Source of the DNA: an uncultured beta proteobacterium
Lineage (GTDB): Bacteria; Pseudomonadota; Gammaproteobacteria; Burkholderiales; Burkholderiaceae_E
Direction of reading: 5' to 3'
NCBI GenBank assembly: GCA_903934295.1
Contig: CAIZNI010000003.1
Coordinates: 18,467-82,466, forward strand
Length of the DNA stretch: 64,000 bases
Part shown: positions 18,462 through 27,720 of the stretch, in pieces
Layout: the number at the start of each line of letters is the position of its first letter
Position numbering within the stretch: the first letter of the stretch is position 1
Notes under the pieces: generated by a model
Seen by the model: the letters and a program-made list of their open reading frames with translations, nothing else
Databases searched by the model: none
Told to the model about the DNA's origin: nothing
Position numbers and translations under genes: made by a program

Positions 18462-20372
18462 ATGGATCTGACAGCGTTTCACCGGTGGTCGATCGACGAT
18501 CCCGAATCCTTCTGGGCCGAGCAGGCGGCGCTCATCGACTGGCATCAGCCGTTCACCCGCGTCCTGGACCACCGCCATCCGCCGTTTGCCCGCTGGTTCA
18601 TCGATGGTCAGACCAACCTGTGCCACAACGCGATCGATCGCCACCTGGCCACCCAGCCCGACCAGCCGGCGCTGATCTTCGTCTCCACCGAGACCGGCGA
18701 GGAACGCACCTACAGCTTCGCCCAGCTGCACCGCGAGGTCCAGCGAATGGCGGCGATCATGCTGACGCTGGGTGTGGGGCGCGGCGACCGGGTCCTCATC
18801 TATCTGCCGATGATTCCCGAGGCGGTGTTCGCGATGTTCGCCTGCGCGCGCATCGGCGCGATCCATTCGGTGGTGTTCGGCGGCTTCGCCTCGCACAGCC
18901 TCGCCACCCGGATCGACGATGCCGAGCCCGTGCTGGTGGTGAGTGCCGACGCCGGTTCGCGTGGCGGCAAGGTGGTGCCCTACAAGCCCCTGCTCGACGA
19001 GGCGATCGCCCTGGCGGCGCACAAGCCGGCCGCGGTGCTCATGGTCGATCGGGGTCTGGCTGCCTTCGACCGGGTGGCGGGCCGCGACCACGGCTACGCC
19101 GCGCTGCGCGAGACGCATCGGGAGGCCCAGGTGCCAGTGACCTGGCTGGAGTCCAACGAAATCAGCTACACGCTCTACACCTCCGGGACCACCGGCAAGC
19201 CCAAGGGTGTGCAGCGCGACGTCGGCGGCTACGCGGTGGCCCTGGCCGCCTCGATGAAGCACATCTTCTGCGGCAAACCGGGCGAGACCTATTTTTGCTC
19301 CAGCGACATCGGCTGGGTGGTCGGGCATTCCTACATCGTCTACGGCCCGCTGATCGCCGGCATGGCGACCATCCTGTATGAGGGCACGCCGGTGCGCCCC
19401 GATGCCGGCATTCTCTGGAAGCTGGTCGAGCAGCACCGCGTCTCGGTGATGTTCTCGGCGCCCACCGCCATCCGGGTCCTCAAGAAGCAGGATCCTGCCT
19501 ACCTGACCCGCCACGACACCTCGTCGCTGCGGGCGCTGTTCCTGGCGGGCGAGCCGCTCGACGAACCGACCGCGCGCTGGATCGCCGATGGCCTGGGGCG
19601 CCCCATTATCGACAATTACTGGCAGACCGAGACCGGCTGGCCGATCCTGACGGTGGCACACGGCATCGACAAGACCCCGACCCGCTTCGGCAGTCCCGGG
19701 ATGCCGATGTATGGCTTCGACGTGCAACTGCTCCATGAGCAGACCGGCGAAGCGGTGGGCAACAATGAAAAGGGCGTGGTCGCGATCGCCGCGCCCCTGC
19801 CCCCGGGCTGCCTGCAGACGGTGTGGCGCGACGACGAGCGTTTCGTGAAGACCTATTTTTCGAGCATCCCGGGACGTCAGGTCTATTCGACCTTCGACTG
19901 GGGCATCCGGGACGACGACGGCTATTACTTCATCCTGGGGCGCACCGACGACGTGATCAATGTCGCTGGCCACCGTCTGGGCACCCGCGAGATCGAGGAG
20001 TCGCTCTCCAGTCATGCCGCGGTTGCCGAGTGCGCGGTGGTCGGGGTGGCCGATTCGCTCAAGGGGCAGGTCGCGATGGCCTTCGTGGTGCTGCGCGATG
20101 CGTCAGCGGTCGACCTCCCGGCCGAGCGCCTGCGGCTCGAAGGCGAACTGATGGCCACCGTCGACCGGCGGCTCGGCGCGGTCGCCCGGCCCTCGCGCGT
20201 GCATTTCGTGACGGTGCTGCCCAAGACCCGCTCGGGCAAGGTGCTGCGCCGCTCGATCCAGGCGCTGTGCGAAGGGCGCGATCCGGGCGACCTGACCACC
20301 ATCGAGGACCCGGCCGCGCTCGATCAGGTGCGCGCGGCGGTCAGCCCACCGCCAGCGGCTCCTCGCTCATAG
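18462..20372 (+). CDS. prpE: Propionate--CoA ligase
   Basis: Activates propionate to propionyl-CoA (AMP-forming), feeding the methylcitrate cycle. It has 636 residues. The opening FHRWSIDDPESFWAEQA is typical of acetyl/propionyl-CoA synthetases. P-loop-like [18 protein letters not shown] near residue 236 and DIGWVVGHSYIVYGPL near 285 carry the PrpE variants (RDVGG, VVGHSYI) rather than the Acs ones. The acetylatable Lys is in KTRSGKVLRR near 590. GGGAG lies five bases before the second of two adjacent ATGs (18459, 18462), hence the start. No prpB or prpC is adjacent. The 3' end overlaps the convergent kinase gene by 32 bp. Confidence 0.92.
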   Translation: MDLTAFHRWSIDDPESFWAEQAALIDWHQPFTRVLDHRHPPFARWFIDGQTNLCHNAIDRHLATQPDQPALIFVSTETGEERTYSFAQLHREVQRMAAIMLTLGVGRGDRVLIYLPMIPEAVFAMFACARIGAIHSVVFGGFASHSLATRIDDAEPVLVVSADAGSRGGKVVPYKPLLDEAIALAAHKPAAVLMVDRGLAAFDRVAGRDHGYAALRETHREAQVPVTWLESNEISYTLYTSGTTGKPKGVQRDVGGYAVALAASMKHIFCGKPGETYFCSSDIGWVVGHSYIVYGPLIAGMATILYEGTPVRPDAGILWKLVEQHRVSVMFSAPTAIRVLKKQDPAYLTRHDTSSLRALFLAGEPLDEPTARWIADGLGRPIIDNYWQTETGWPILTVAHGIDKTPTRFGSPGMPMYGFDVQLLHEQTGEAVGNNEKGVVAIAAPLPPGCLQTVWRDDERFVKTYFSSIPGRQVYSTFDWGIRDDDGYYFILGRTDDVINVAGHRLGTREIEESLSSHAAVAECAVVGVADSLKGQVAMAFVVLRDASAVDLPAERLRLEGELMATVDRRLGAVARPSRVHFVTVLPKTRSGKVLRRSIQALCEGRDPGDLTTIEDPAALDQVRAAVSPPPAAPRS

Positions 20373-21354
20373 CCGCCACCTGCTCGCGCAGTTCGAGGAT
20401 CCGGTCCTGCCAGTAGCGGGCAGTGCCGAACCAGGGAAAGGCCGCCGGGAAGGCCGGGTCGCGCCAGCGCCGCGCGATCCAGGCGCTGTAGTGCAGCAGG
20501 CGCAGGGTGCGCAGCGGCTCGATCAGCGTCAGTTCCCGGCGATCGAAATCCTCGAAGGTCTCGTAGCCCTCGAGCACCTCGCGCATCTGGGCCGCCATCT
20601 CGGTCGGGGTCCCCGAGAGCAGCATCCACAGATCCTGGATCGCCGGCCCGCTGCGGCAGTCGTCCAGGTCGACGAAGTGCGGACCGTCATCGGTCCACAG
20701 GATGTTGCCCGCGTGGCAATCGCCGTGCAGACGGATCGTGCGCACGTCGCCGGCGCGCGCGAAGGCGGCGCGGGCGCTGTCGATCGCCATGTCGGCGACG
20801 CTGCGCCAGGCCGGCAGCAGTTCGGGCGGAATCCAGTCCCCCGCCAGCAGCGTCTCGCGCGAGGCTTCGCCGAGTTCGGCCACCCCGAGTCCTTCGCGGT
20901 GTTCGAAGCGGCGGACCGCGCCCACCCGATGCATCCGACCGAGGAGACGGCCGAGCCAGCGCAGCACCGCCGGGTCGTCGAGTTCGGGTGCCCGCCCGCC
21001 GCGGCGCGGATAGACGGCCAGCCGGGATTCCCGGTGCCGGGCCAGGGTGGTGCCGGCCAGTGACAGGGGCGCCACCACCGGCAGTTCATGACCGGCCAGC
21101 TCGAGCGCGAAGCCGTGTTCCTCGAGGATCTGCGCATCGCTCCAGCGCCCGGGGCGGTAGAACTTCGCCACGATCACCTCGCCGTCTTCCAGCCACAGCT
21201 GGTAGACCCGATTCTCGTAGCTGTTCAGCGCCAGCAGGCGCCCGTCGGGGCGCAGGCCGGTGGTCTCGATCGCATCGAGCAGCCGTTCGGGGGTGAGATC
21301 GGCATAGGGGGCCGGGTCAGCGGGGGGCGTCGGGAGATCGGCGGAATCGGTCAT
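20341..21354 (-). CDS. srkA: SrkA/RdoA-type stress response kinase
   Basis: A 337-residue Ser/Thr protein kinase of the SrkA (YihE) family, an APH-like fold that in E. coli counters toxin-dependent death and envelope stress. Motifs: LALNSYENRVYQ near residue 45, the Lys in VIVAKFYRPGRW near 65, the catalytic loop HGDCHAGNILW near 205, metal-binding Asp in HFVDLDD near 223, and DLWMLLSG near 240. All are in family order and the length is normal. The start MTDSADL at 21352-21354 was chosen over the longer Cys/His-rich leader. It overlaps prpE convergently by 32 bp. Confidence 0.92.
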   Translation of the reverse strand: MTDSADLPTPPADPAPYADLTPERLLDAIETTGLRPDGRLLALNSYENRVYQLWLEDGEVIVAKFYRPGRWSDAQILEEHGFALELAGHELPVVAPLSLAGTTLARHRESRLAVYPRRGGRAPELDDPAVLRWLGRLLGRMHRVGAVRRFEHREGLGVAELGEASRETLLAGDWIPPELLPAWRSVADMAIDSARAAFARAGDVRTIRLHGDCHAGNILWTDDGPHFVDLDDCRSGPAIQDLWMLLSGTPTEMAAQMREVLEGYETFEDFDRRELTLIEPLRTLRLLHYSAWIARRWRDPAFPAAFPWFGTARYWQDRILELREQVAAMSEEPLAVG

Positions 21355-21464
21355 GCGAACCATCATAGACCGGGCGCAGGGCGCGGCGCCGTTCATCGGC
21401 GCATGGGTGCGGCCATCGCCGCAGCCGCATCGGGCATGGGCGGCACCGTGAGACAATTTCAGAC

Positions 21465-22256
21465 ATGGAATCCTTTTCTTTTCGCTGGACCGTGGAGATG
21501 CTGCTGCTGCCCCCGGGGGGGCCGCTGCTGCTCTCGCTCATCGCGTTGGCCGTCTTCTGGCGCCGGCGCAACACGCGGGCACTCGGCCTGGTGACGGCCG
21601 GCCTGGCGATGGCCTGGCTGTTTTCGTTGCCGGTGGTGGCCGGGCAACTGGCCGGCCTGGTCGAAGGCAGCGCCCTGCGCATGCTGACCGCAGAGCAGCT
21701 TCGTCTGACGACACGCACCACGGATGCACCGGGTGCCGTCGTGGTGCTGGGTGGCGGGATGAGGAAAACCCTGCATGTCGACCCCAAGACCTACCAGCCG
21801 AACCGTCGAACGCTCGAGCGGCTGAGTTACGGCGCCAGCGTGGCACGCGCCACCGGTCTGCCAATGCTGGTCTCGGGCGGTCCCGGCAGCCCGGTGGCCG
21901 ATTCGGAAGCGCTGGTCATGGCGCGCACGCTCGAAACCGCATTCGGCATCAAGCCGAAGTGGATCGAGGACAAATCGCCGAACACCGCCGCCAATGCCAC
22001 CGAATCCGCCCTGATCCTGGGCCAGGCCGGCGTCAAACGGGTCATTCTGGTGACCCACGCCCACCACATGCCTCGCGCTGCGGCCGCCTTCCGTGCTGCC
22101 GGCCTGAGCGTGCTGCCTGCTCCCCACGACTTCGTGTCGGGGGGCGATCTCGGCGTGGGCGACTTCATTCCTTCGCCCGCCGCCATCGAGTCGTCATGGC
22201 TGATGCTTCATGAACTGGTCGGGCTGGTCTGGTATCGCTGGCTGGACCGGGTCTGA
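21465..22256 (+). CDS. YdcF/ElyC-family (DUF218) membrane protein
   Basis: A 263-residue protein with two N-terminal membrane helices (LLLSLIALAVFW near residue 22 and ALGLVTAGLAMAWLFSLPVV near 40), then a DUF218 domain. Conserved elements are VVLGGGMRK near residue 93, SGGPGSP near 138, the acidic-to-SPNTAANA segment near 170 and VTHAHHMPRA near 193. E. coli ElyC and SanA affect cell-envelope integrity; the reaction is not settled. Divergent from srkA with a 110-bp spacer. A hairpin follows 23 bp after the stop. Confidence 0.87.
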   Translation: MESFSFRWTVEMLLLPPGGPLLLSLIALAVFWRRRNTRALGLVTAGLAMAWLFSLPVVAGQLAGLVEGSALRMLTAEQLRLTTRTTDAPGAVVVLGGGMRKTLHVDPKTYQPNRRTLERLSYGASVARATGLPMLVSGGPGSPVADSEALVMARTLETAFGIKPKWIEDKSPNTAANATESALILGQAGVKRVILVTHAHHMPRAAAAFRAAGLSVLPAPHDFVSGGDLGVGDFIPSPAAIESSWLMLHELVGLVWYRWLDRV

Positions 22257-22279
22257 GTCGGGCTAGAATCGCGGTCTTC

Positions 22280-22298
22280 GCCCGGCCGCCGGCCGGGC
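22280..22298. terminator. Stem-loop between the YdcF-type and GlcG-type genes
   Basis: A perfect inverted repeat with 9-bp arms (GCCCGGCCG / CGGCCGGGC) and a 1-base centre. No T-run follows. TAGAAT at 22264-22269, a possible -10 for the next gene, lies just before it, so the hairpin could instead be in that gene's 5' leader. Confidence 0.4.
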
Positions 22299-22344
22299 TC
22301 TGACACTGCCCGGCGCCTGGCCGGGCTTCGCGGAGACTGCCCCG

Positions 22345-22755
22345 ATGATCAATCGCCCCTGCCTGGAATTCGCCGACGTCAAACGCATGGCTGCTGCCGC
22401 CGAGGCCGAAGCGGTTGCCAACCGCTGGGCGGTGACGATCGCCATCGTCGATGCCGGCGGCCATCTGCTGTCGTTGCAGCGGCTTGACGGGGCTGCGCCA
22501 ATCGCCGCCCAGATCGCGCCGGCCAAGGCCCGCACCGCCGCGATCGGCCAGCGCGAATCGCGCATCTACGAGGAAATGATCAACAACGGCCGGGTGTCCT
22601 TCCTGTCGGCGCCCGATGTGGCCGGCCTGCTGGAGGGCGGCGTGCCGATCATCATCGACGGCCATTGCCTGGGCGCCATTGGTGTCTCGGGCGTGAAGTC
22701 GTCCGAGGACGCGCAGATCGCGCGCGCCGGCATCGCCGCGCTGACCGCCGCCTGA
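22345..22755 (+). CDS. GlcG/HbpS-family protein (possible heme-binding)
   Basis: A 136-residue single-domain protein. The family includes GlcG of glycolate operons and the heme-binding HbpS of Streptomyces; most members have no proven role. It carries the fold's conserved elements: VTIAIVDAGGHLLSLQRLDGA near residue 30, IAPAKARTAA near 57, FLSAPDVAGLLEGGVPIIIDG near 88 and GAIGVSGV near 114. No signal peptide. It sits 20 bp upstream of the UMF1-type transporter gene and is probably co-transcribed with it. Confidence 0.85.
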   Translation: MINRPCLEFADVKRMAAAAEAEAVANRWAVTIAIVDAGGHLLSLQRLDGAAPIAAQIAPAKARTAAIGQRESRIYEEMINNGRVSFLSAPDVAGLLEGGVPIIIDGHCLGAIGVSGVKSSEDAQIARAGIAALTAA

Positions 22756-22775
22756 GTCCTGGCGGAGCAACGCCG

Positions 22776-24095
22776 ATGGCCTTCTTCGACCGATCTGCGC
22801 TCAACGAAGGGGTCCGCCCGCGCGAGGTGTTCGCCTGGTCGATGTACGACTTCGCGAACTCCGGATACACCACGGTGGTGCTCACCGCGGTGTTCAATGC
22901 CTACTTCGTCGGCGCGGTCGCCGGTGGCGCCGTTTGGGCCACTTTCGCCTGGACGGCCGCGTTGTCGCTGTCCTGCCTGCTGGTGATCCTGACGGCCCCG
23001 GCGATCGGTGCCTGGGCCGATGCCCATGGCGCCAAGCGCCGGCTGCTCGCCATCGCCACCGTGGGCTGCGTGATCTCGACCGCGGCACTCGGCTGGGTCG
23101 GTCCGGGAGACATTGCGCTGGCGGTGGCGGCAATCGTCATCTCCAATTTCTTCTACAGCATCGCCGAGGGGCTGGTCGCCGCTTTCCTGCCCGAGCTCGC
23201 CAGGCCGCATGCGCTGGGCAAGGTCTCCGGCTGGGGGTGGAGCTTCGGTTACTTCGGCGGGATGCTCACCCTGGGCCTGAGCCTGGTGATCGTGCTGACC
23301 TTCCAGGCCAAGGGCCGCGGCGCCGACGAGTTCGTGCCGATGACGATGTGGGTGACCGCGCTCATCTATGCACTGGCCTGTCTGCCGACCTTTCTGTTCC
23401 TGCGCGAGCGGGCGCGCCCGACCGGCAGCACCCGGCCGTCCGCGCCCGCCTCGGCCGATGCGCCGGCCGGCGCCTGGGCCCGGCTCGCCCGGACCTGGCA
23501 CGAGTCCGCCCGGTTCAGCGACTTCCGCCGACTGTTGTGGTGCGGCTGCCTCTACCAGGCTGGCATCTCGGTGGTGATCGCGCTGGCGGCGATCTACGCC
23601 GAGCAGGTGATGAGCTTCACTCAGCTGCAGACGATGGCGCTGGTCTTCGTGGTCAACATTGCGGCGGCGGCCGGCGCCTTCGGTTTCGGTTATGCCGAGG
23701 ACTGGCTGGGCCACCGCCGCGCGCTGGCGGTCACGCTGTTCGGCTGGATTCTGATGGTCGCCATTGCCGCCCTGGGCAGCTCGGTCGATGCGTTCTGGGT
23801 CGCCGCCGGTATCGCCGGCGTGTGCATGGGCTCCAGCCAGTCCTGCGGCCGGGCGATGGTCGCCGCGATGGCACCTGCCGACCGGCTGGCCGAATTCTTC
23901 GGGCTTTGGACGCTGGCGGTCCGGGTGGCGGCCATCATCGGTCCGCTCACCTACGGCGCGGTCACCTGGGCCACCGCCGGCAACCATCGTCTGGCGATCG
24001 GGGTGACCGCGCTGTTCTTCGTGGCGGCGCTGGTGGTGCTGCGCGGAATCGATGTGGCGCGCGGGGTGCGCGCCGCCCAGCTCACGCCCCCTTGA
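22776..24095 (+). CDS. MFS transporter, UMF1/Atg22 type
   Basis: A 439-residue inner-membrane transporter with about twelve hydrophobic segments. The opening REVFAWSMYDFANSGYTTVV is diagnostic of the UMF1 subfamily, related to the yeast vacuolar amino-acid exporter Atg22; bacterial substrates are unknown. A central cytoplasmic loop (about residues 205-245) holds a Thr/Pro/Ala-rich stretch. The start at 22776 follows GGAG by nine bases and gives the conserved N-terminus; the longer frame would overlap the GlcG-type gene. The last 14 bp overlap the convergent MlrC-type gene. Confidence 0.88.
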   Translation: MAFFDRSALNEGVRPREVFAWSMYDFANSGYTTVVLTAVFNAYFVGAVAGGAVWATFAWTAALSLSCLLVILTAPAIGAWADAHGAKRRLLAIATVGCVISTAALGWVGPGDIALAVAAIVISNFFYSIAEGLVAAFLPELARPHALGKVSGWGWSFGYFGGMLTLGLSLVIVLTFQAKGRGADEFVPMTMWVTALIYALACLPTFLFLRERARPTGSTRPSAPASADAPAGAWARLARTWHESARFSDFRRLLWCGCLYQAGISVVIALAAIYAEQVMSFTQLQTMALVFVVNIAAAAGAFGFGYAEDWLGHRRALAVTLFGWILMVAIAALGSSVDAFWVAAGIAGVCMGSSQSCGRAMVAAMAPADRLAEFFGLWTLAVRVAAIIGPLTYGAVTWATAGNHRLAIGVTALFFVAALVVLRGIDVARGVRAAQLTPP

Positions 24096-25590
24096 ACACC
24101 GGCCCGAGCGGGCGCAGGCGGATACCGCTGCGCAGCTTCTGCCAGGGGAAGTCGACCGGATCGGCCAGCGCCGGCCCCGGCGAGCGCACCACCAGCACCT
24201 CGCGCGAGATCGGCTGGAAGTCGGCCCGGAAGTGCACCGAGCTCTTCAGTGCGACGATGCGCTGGCGGGCCGGCTCCACCCCGAGGTGGCGGAACATCTC
24301 CTGATCGGCCGCCTGGCACTTGCGGGTGGCCAGCGCCACCCGCACGCCGGGCGCCTGTTCCGAGCGCAGCAGCGCCATCGGTCCGAGGGCCATCCGGAAC
24401 CCGCTGTACATCGGGCCGGTGCACTGGAAGTTGCCGTCGCCCAGCCGTTCGACGGTGAATCGGCCGGCCAGCGGCTGATGACCCGGCACCCCCGAAACCG
24501 CCCCCAGGTGAAACTCGAGCGTCGCCCCCTGACCCGCGTCGTGGGCACGCCGCACCGATTCGCCATCGATCAGCAGGCCCAGCACCGCGTCGGGCGCGCG
24601 CTGGCGCAGCAACGCTTCGAGCAGACCCACCGTGTCGCCATTGCCGCCGGCACCCGGGTTGTCCTGGGTGTCGGCCAGGATCACCGGCGCGCCCGGCTCG
24701 CCGCGCGCCGCTGCCCGGCGCACCGCCTCATCGGGGTCCAGCAGCTCCAGCGCGAAGTCCTTTTCCGAGGCGGCGACCGCCTCGGCGAGCTCGGCCACCG
24801 CGGCCCGGGTGGCGCGCGCATCGTGGGAATAGCCCATCACCGACATCCCGCATTCGTCGAAATCGGCCATCGGAAAACCGGGGGCGAACGACAAGGCCAC
24901 GCCGGTGCGCTCCTCGATCCGGCCCAGCAGTTCGTAGAGCCCCTTGCAGGGCTCGATGAAGGTGCTCTGGGACGGAATGCCGGTCAGGAAGTCGAAGGTC
25001 TGGAAGGCCTTCTCGAACCGCCTCCCCGAACTGATCAGGCGCATCAGCAGGCCGGCGGCGCGCGCACCGGTCTCGGCCATGTCGACATGCGGGTAGGTGC
25101 GGTAGATGCTCAGTGCATCCGCGTGGCGCACCATTTCGCGAGTGACGTTGGCGTGCAGGTCGAGGCTGGCCACCACCGGCACGTCGGGGCCCACCGTCTC
25201 GCGCACCCGCCGCAGCAGTTCGCCTTCGCCGTCGTCGTGGTGCTCGGTGACCATGGCGCCGTGCAGGTCGAGATAGACCCCGTCGACGCGCCCGGCCGCC
25301 TTCAGGCGCGCGATCATGTCGTCGGCGATCGTCTCGAACGCCTCGCGGGTCACGTGCGCCGAGGGCGACGCGGCGGCCCAGGTCAGCGGCACCGGCCGGT
25401 GGCCCGCCGCGCGCAGCGCGACGATCGCCCCCTGCACCGGAATGTTCGTGCCGGCCACCGCTTCGAACATCGGCTCGCCCTGCTGGATCGATGGCCATCC
25501 GCCCCCTTGCACGAAGGCCTGGTAGTCGGCTTTCGTGGGCGCGAAGGTATTGGTTTCATGCTGCATGCCGCCGACCGCGATCCGTGCCAT
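24082..25590 (-). CDS. MlrC/microcystinase-C-family M81 metallopeptidase (copy 1)
   Basis: A 502-residue putative metal-dependent hydrolase. MlrC of microcystin degraders cleaves linear products of the cyclic peptide; most homologues have unknown peptide or amide substrates. It opens MARIAVGGMQHETNTFAPT, the conserved family start with a likely metal-binding His. Further family blocks are YLDLHGAMVTEHHDDGEGEL near residue 110, SLDLHANVTREM near 140, FAPGFPMADF near 235 and DTQDNPGAGGNGDT near 305. GGAG seven bases before the ATG (25588-25590) supports the start. No export signal, so cytoplasmic. Divergent from the peptide-transporter operon, which ends with a second homologue. Confidence 0.88.
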   Translation of the reverse strand: MARIAVGGMQHETNTFAPTKADYQAFVQGGGWPSIQQGEPMFEAVAGTNIPVQGAIVALRAAGHRPVPLTWAAASPSAHVTREAFETIADDMIARLKAAGRVDGVYLDLHGAMVTEHHDDGEGELLRRVRETVGPDVPVVASLDLHANVTREMVRHADALSIYRTYPHVDMAETGARAAGLLMRLISSGRRFEKAFQTFDFLTGIPSQSTFIEPCKGLYELLGRIEERTGVALSFAPGFPMADFDECGMSVMGYSHDARATRAAVAELAEAVAASEKDFALELLDPDEAVRRAAARGEPGAPVILADTQDNPGAGGNGDTVGLLEALLRQRAPDAVLGLLIDGESVRRAHDAGQGATLEFHLGAVSGVPGHQPLAGRFTVERLGDGNFQCTGPMYSGFRMALGPMALLRSEQAPGVRVALATRKCQAADQEMFRHLGVEPARQRIVALKSSVHFRADFQPISREVLVVRSPGPALADPVDFPWQKLRSGIRLRPLGPVFKGA

Positions 25591-25942
25591 TTGCCTGCTC
25601 CGTTGCATTCGATGCCGAGAAGGCTGGCACCTTAGCCGCGTTTGCGCAGCCGCGCCACTTCGCTTTACTGCATTGCAAAATCCCGACCGGCGTCGCTCTC
25701 GATTGGACGCGACGCGGTCCGCCGTTGTAGGCTCGCGACGCTGTCGTGCGCCGAATTTGCGCGGCGCGCACCGTCTTCGAGGGTTGTGCACTGCAACACT
25801 TCACGCATGCCTGCTTCGGGCGCATCGTCGGCCGCATCTCCCGGGCCGAGCCCGGGGCCTGCGGGATGTTGCTTGCGCTGGCGGCGCAGCCTCGTTATGT
25901 TCGTCTTTCATCGTCCACAAAAAATCTCGCAGGAGAAAGCCC
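25591..25942. promoter_or_regulatory. Divergent control region, mlrC-type gene / peptide-transporter operon
   Basis: This 352-bp spacer carries no convincing gene. It is noticeably less GC-rich near both ends than its neighbours. It holds two copies of GCAYTGCAA, 25671-25679 and 25788-25796, each in a partly palindromic setting (TGCATTGCA at the first, GTTG...CAAC at the second). These are candidate operator sites for a shared regulator. I saw no clear sigma70 pair. AGGAGA at 25931-25936 is the ribosome-binding site of the binding-protein gene. Confidence 0.45.
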
Positions 25943-27535
25943 GTGTCCGTTACCAGAATGATCAAGCGATCGGCGATTGCCGCGCTTCTCGCCGGGGCCG
26001 CCGCCCTCGCAGCGCCGCTGGCGGTGCATGCGCAGCAGAACACGCTGCGGGTGGTGATGCACTCGGACCTCAAGATCGTCGACCCGATCTGGACCACCGC
26101 CTACATCACCCGCAATCACGGGTACATGATCTACGACACCCTGTTCGCGATGGACGGCAAGGGGGACATCAAGCCCCAGATGGTCGACAAGTACTCGGTG
26201 TCGGCCGACAACCTGAACTGGACCTTCACGCTGCGCGAGGGCCTGTTCTTCCACGACGACAAGCCGGTTACCTCGGAAGACGTGATTGCCTCGCTCAAGC
26301 GCTGGGGCGCCAAGGACTCGCTGGGCCAGAAGCTCATGAGCTTCGTGAAGGAGTGGAAGGCGGTCGATTCCCGCACGTTCACCGCCAGCCTGAATGCGCC
26401 CACCGGCCTGATGCTGCTGGCGCTGGGCAAGCCCTCGTCGAACGTGCCGTTCATCATGCCCAAGCGGATTGCTGACACCAGTCCCAACGAGCAGATCAAG
26501 GAATACATCGGCTCGGGGCCCTTCGTCTTCAAGGTCGACGAGTGGAAACCGGGCGACAAGACCGTCTACCTGAAGTTCGGCAAGTACAAGCCGCGCGCCG
26601 AGCCGCCGTCCGGCATGGCCGGTGGCAAGGTGGTGAAGGTCGATCGCGTCGAATGGCGCGCCATTCCCGATGCCCAGACCGCCGCCAATGCGCTGGCCGC
26701 TGGCGAAGTCGACATCGTCGAGGACACCAAGAGCGACCTGCTGCCCACGCTGGCCAAGAACGCCAATCTGAAGTTCTTCGATGCCAATCCGCTGGGCAAT
26801 CAGTACGTGTTCCGCTTCAACGTGATGCACAAGCCCTTCGACAACCCGAAAATCCGCCAGGCACTGTTCTATGCCTTCAACCAGGAAGATTTCCTGAAGG
26901 CGGTGCACGGCGATGCGAAGTACTACCAGGTCTGCAAGGCGCTGTTCATCTGCGGCACGCCGCTCGCGTCCACCAAGGGCATGGAGGACAAGCTCGAGTC
27001 CAACATGAAGAAGGCCCGCGAGATGCTGGCCGAGGCCAAGTACGACGGCACGCCGGTGGTTCTGCTGCATTCGACCGATCTCGAGGTCCTGACCAACCTC
27101 GCGCCGGTGGCCAAGTCGCTGATGGAGCGGGCCGGCTTCAAGGTCGACATGCAGTCGATGGACTGGCAGAGCGTGGTCGCGCGTCGGGCCAAGAAGGAAG
27201 CGCCGTCGGCCGGTGGCTGGAATGCGTTCATGACCTCCTGGGTGGCGGCCGACGTGCTCAACCCGGTGGGCACCGCGTTCCTGAACTCGAGCTGCGACAA
27301 GGCCCTGTTCGGCTGGCCCTGCGACGAGCAGCTGGAAAAGCTGCGTGACCAGTTCGCCCGCGAGTCGGACCCGGTCAAGCAGAAGGCGATCGCCGAGCAG
27401 GTGCAGCTGCGTTACCTCGAGTACCCGACCCATGTGCACCTGGGTCAGTGGAAGAAGCCGATGGTTCTGCGCAACAACATCTCGGGCAATGTGGTTGCCC
27501 CGGTGGTTGCGTTCTGGAACGTCGAGAAGAAGTAA
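25943..27535 (+). CDS. Peptide/opine ABC transporter periplasmic binding protein (SBP family 5)
   Basis: A 530-residue periplasmic solute-binding protein of the DppA/OppA family. The signal peptide is MIKRSAIAALLAGAAALAAP with cleavage near VHA-QQN. The mature part begins NTLRVVMHSDLKIVDPIWTT, characteristic of family 5, and contains GYMIYDTLF, VSADNLNWTFTLREGLFFHD and FNVMHKPFDNPKIRQAL. Start: GTG at 25943-25945, six bases after AGGAGA; an ATG at 25958 is the alternative and also leaves a full signal peptide. First gene of an operon with two permeases, a double ATPase and an MlrC-type hydrolase, suggesting a peptide or amide ligand. Confidence 0.92.
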   Translation: MSVTRMIKRSAIAALLAGAAALAAPLAVHAQQNTLRVVMHSDLKIVDPIWTTAYITRNHGYMIYDTLFAMDGKGDIKPQMVDKYSVSADNLNWTFTLREGLFFHDDKPVTSEDVIASLKRWGAKDSLGQKLMSFVKEWKAVDSRTFTASLNAPTGLMLLALGKPSSNVPFIMPKRIADTSPNEQIKEYIGSGPFVFKVDEWKPGDKTVYLKFGKYKPRAEPPSGMAGGKVVKVDRVEWRAIPDAQTAANALAAGEVDIVEDTKSDLLPTLAKNANLKFFDANPLGNQYVFRFNVMHKPFDNPKIRQALFYAFNQEDFLKAVHGDAKYYQVCKALFICGTPLASTKGMEDKLESNMKKAREMLAEAKYDGTPVVLLHSTDLEVLTNLAPVAKSLMERAGFKVDMQSMDWQSVVARRAKKEAPSAGGWNAFMTSWVAADVLNPVGTAFLNSSCDKALFGWPCDEQLEKLRDQFARESDPVKQKAIAEQVQLRYLEYPTHVHLGQWKKPMVLRNNISGNVVAPVVAFWNVEKK

Positions 27536-27542
27536 GTCCCCC

Positions 27543-27575
27543 GTGCGGCCGGCCGCCCGGGGCGGCCGGCCGCAC
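27543..27575. promoter_or_regulatory. 33-bp perfect palindrome after the binding-protein gene
   Basis: 16-bp arms with a single central base, almost entirely G+C, start 7 bp after the stop codon. In RNA this forms a very stable stem-loop between the binding-protein and permease genes. Such structures often protect the upstream message from 3' exonucleases or cause partial termination, giving more binding protein than permease. No T-run follows. Confidence 0.7.
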
Positions 27576-27720
27576 CCGAGCATTCCCCTCCCGGCTGGCG
27601 GTTTCACCGGTCCCGGACCGCCGCCAGGCGTCCGGGGCGCGGCGAGCTGTGTCGGGTTTCGGGTGATTATCCGGTCGGACCCGGCAACGGCCGTGTCCGC
27701 CTGACTTGAAGGAGCGCCCC

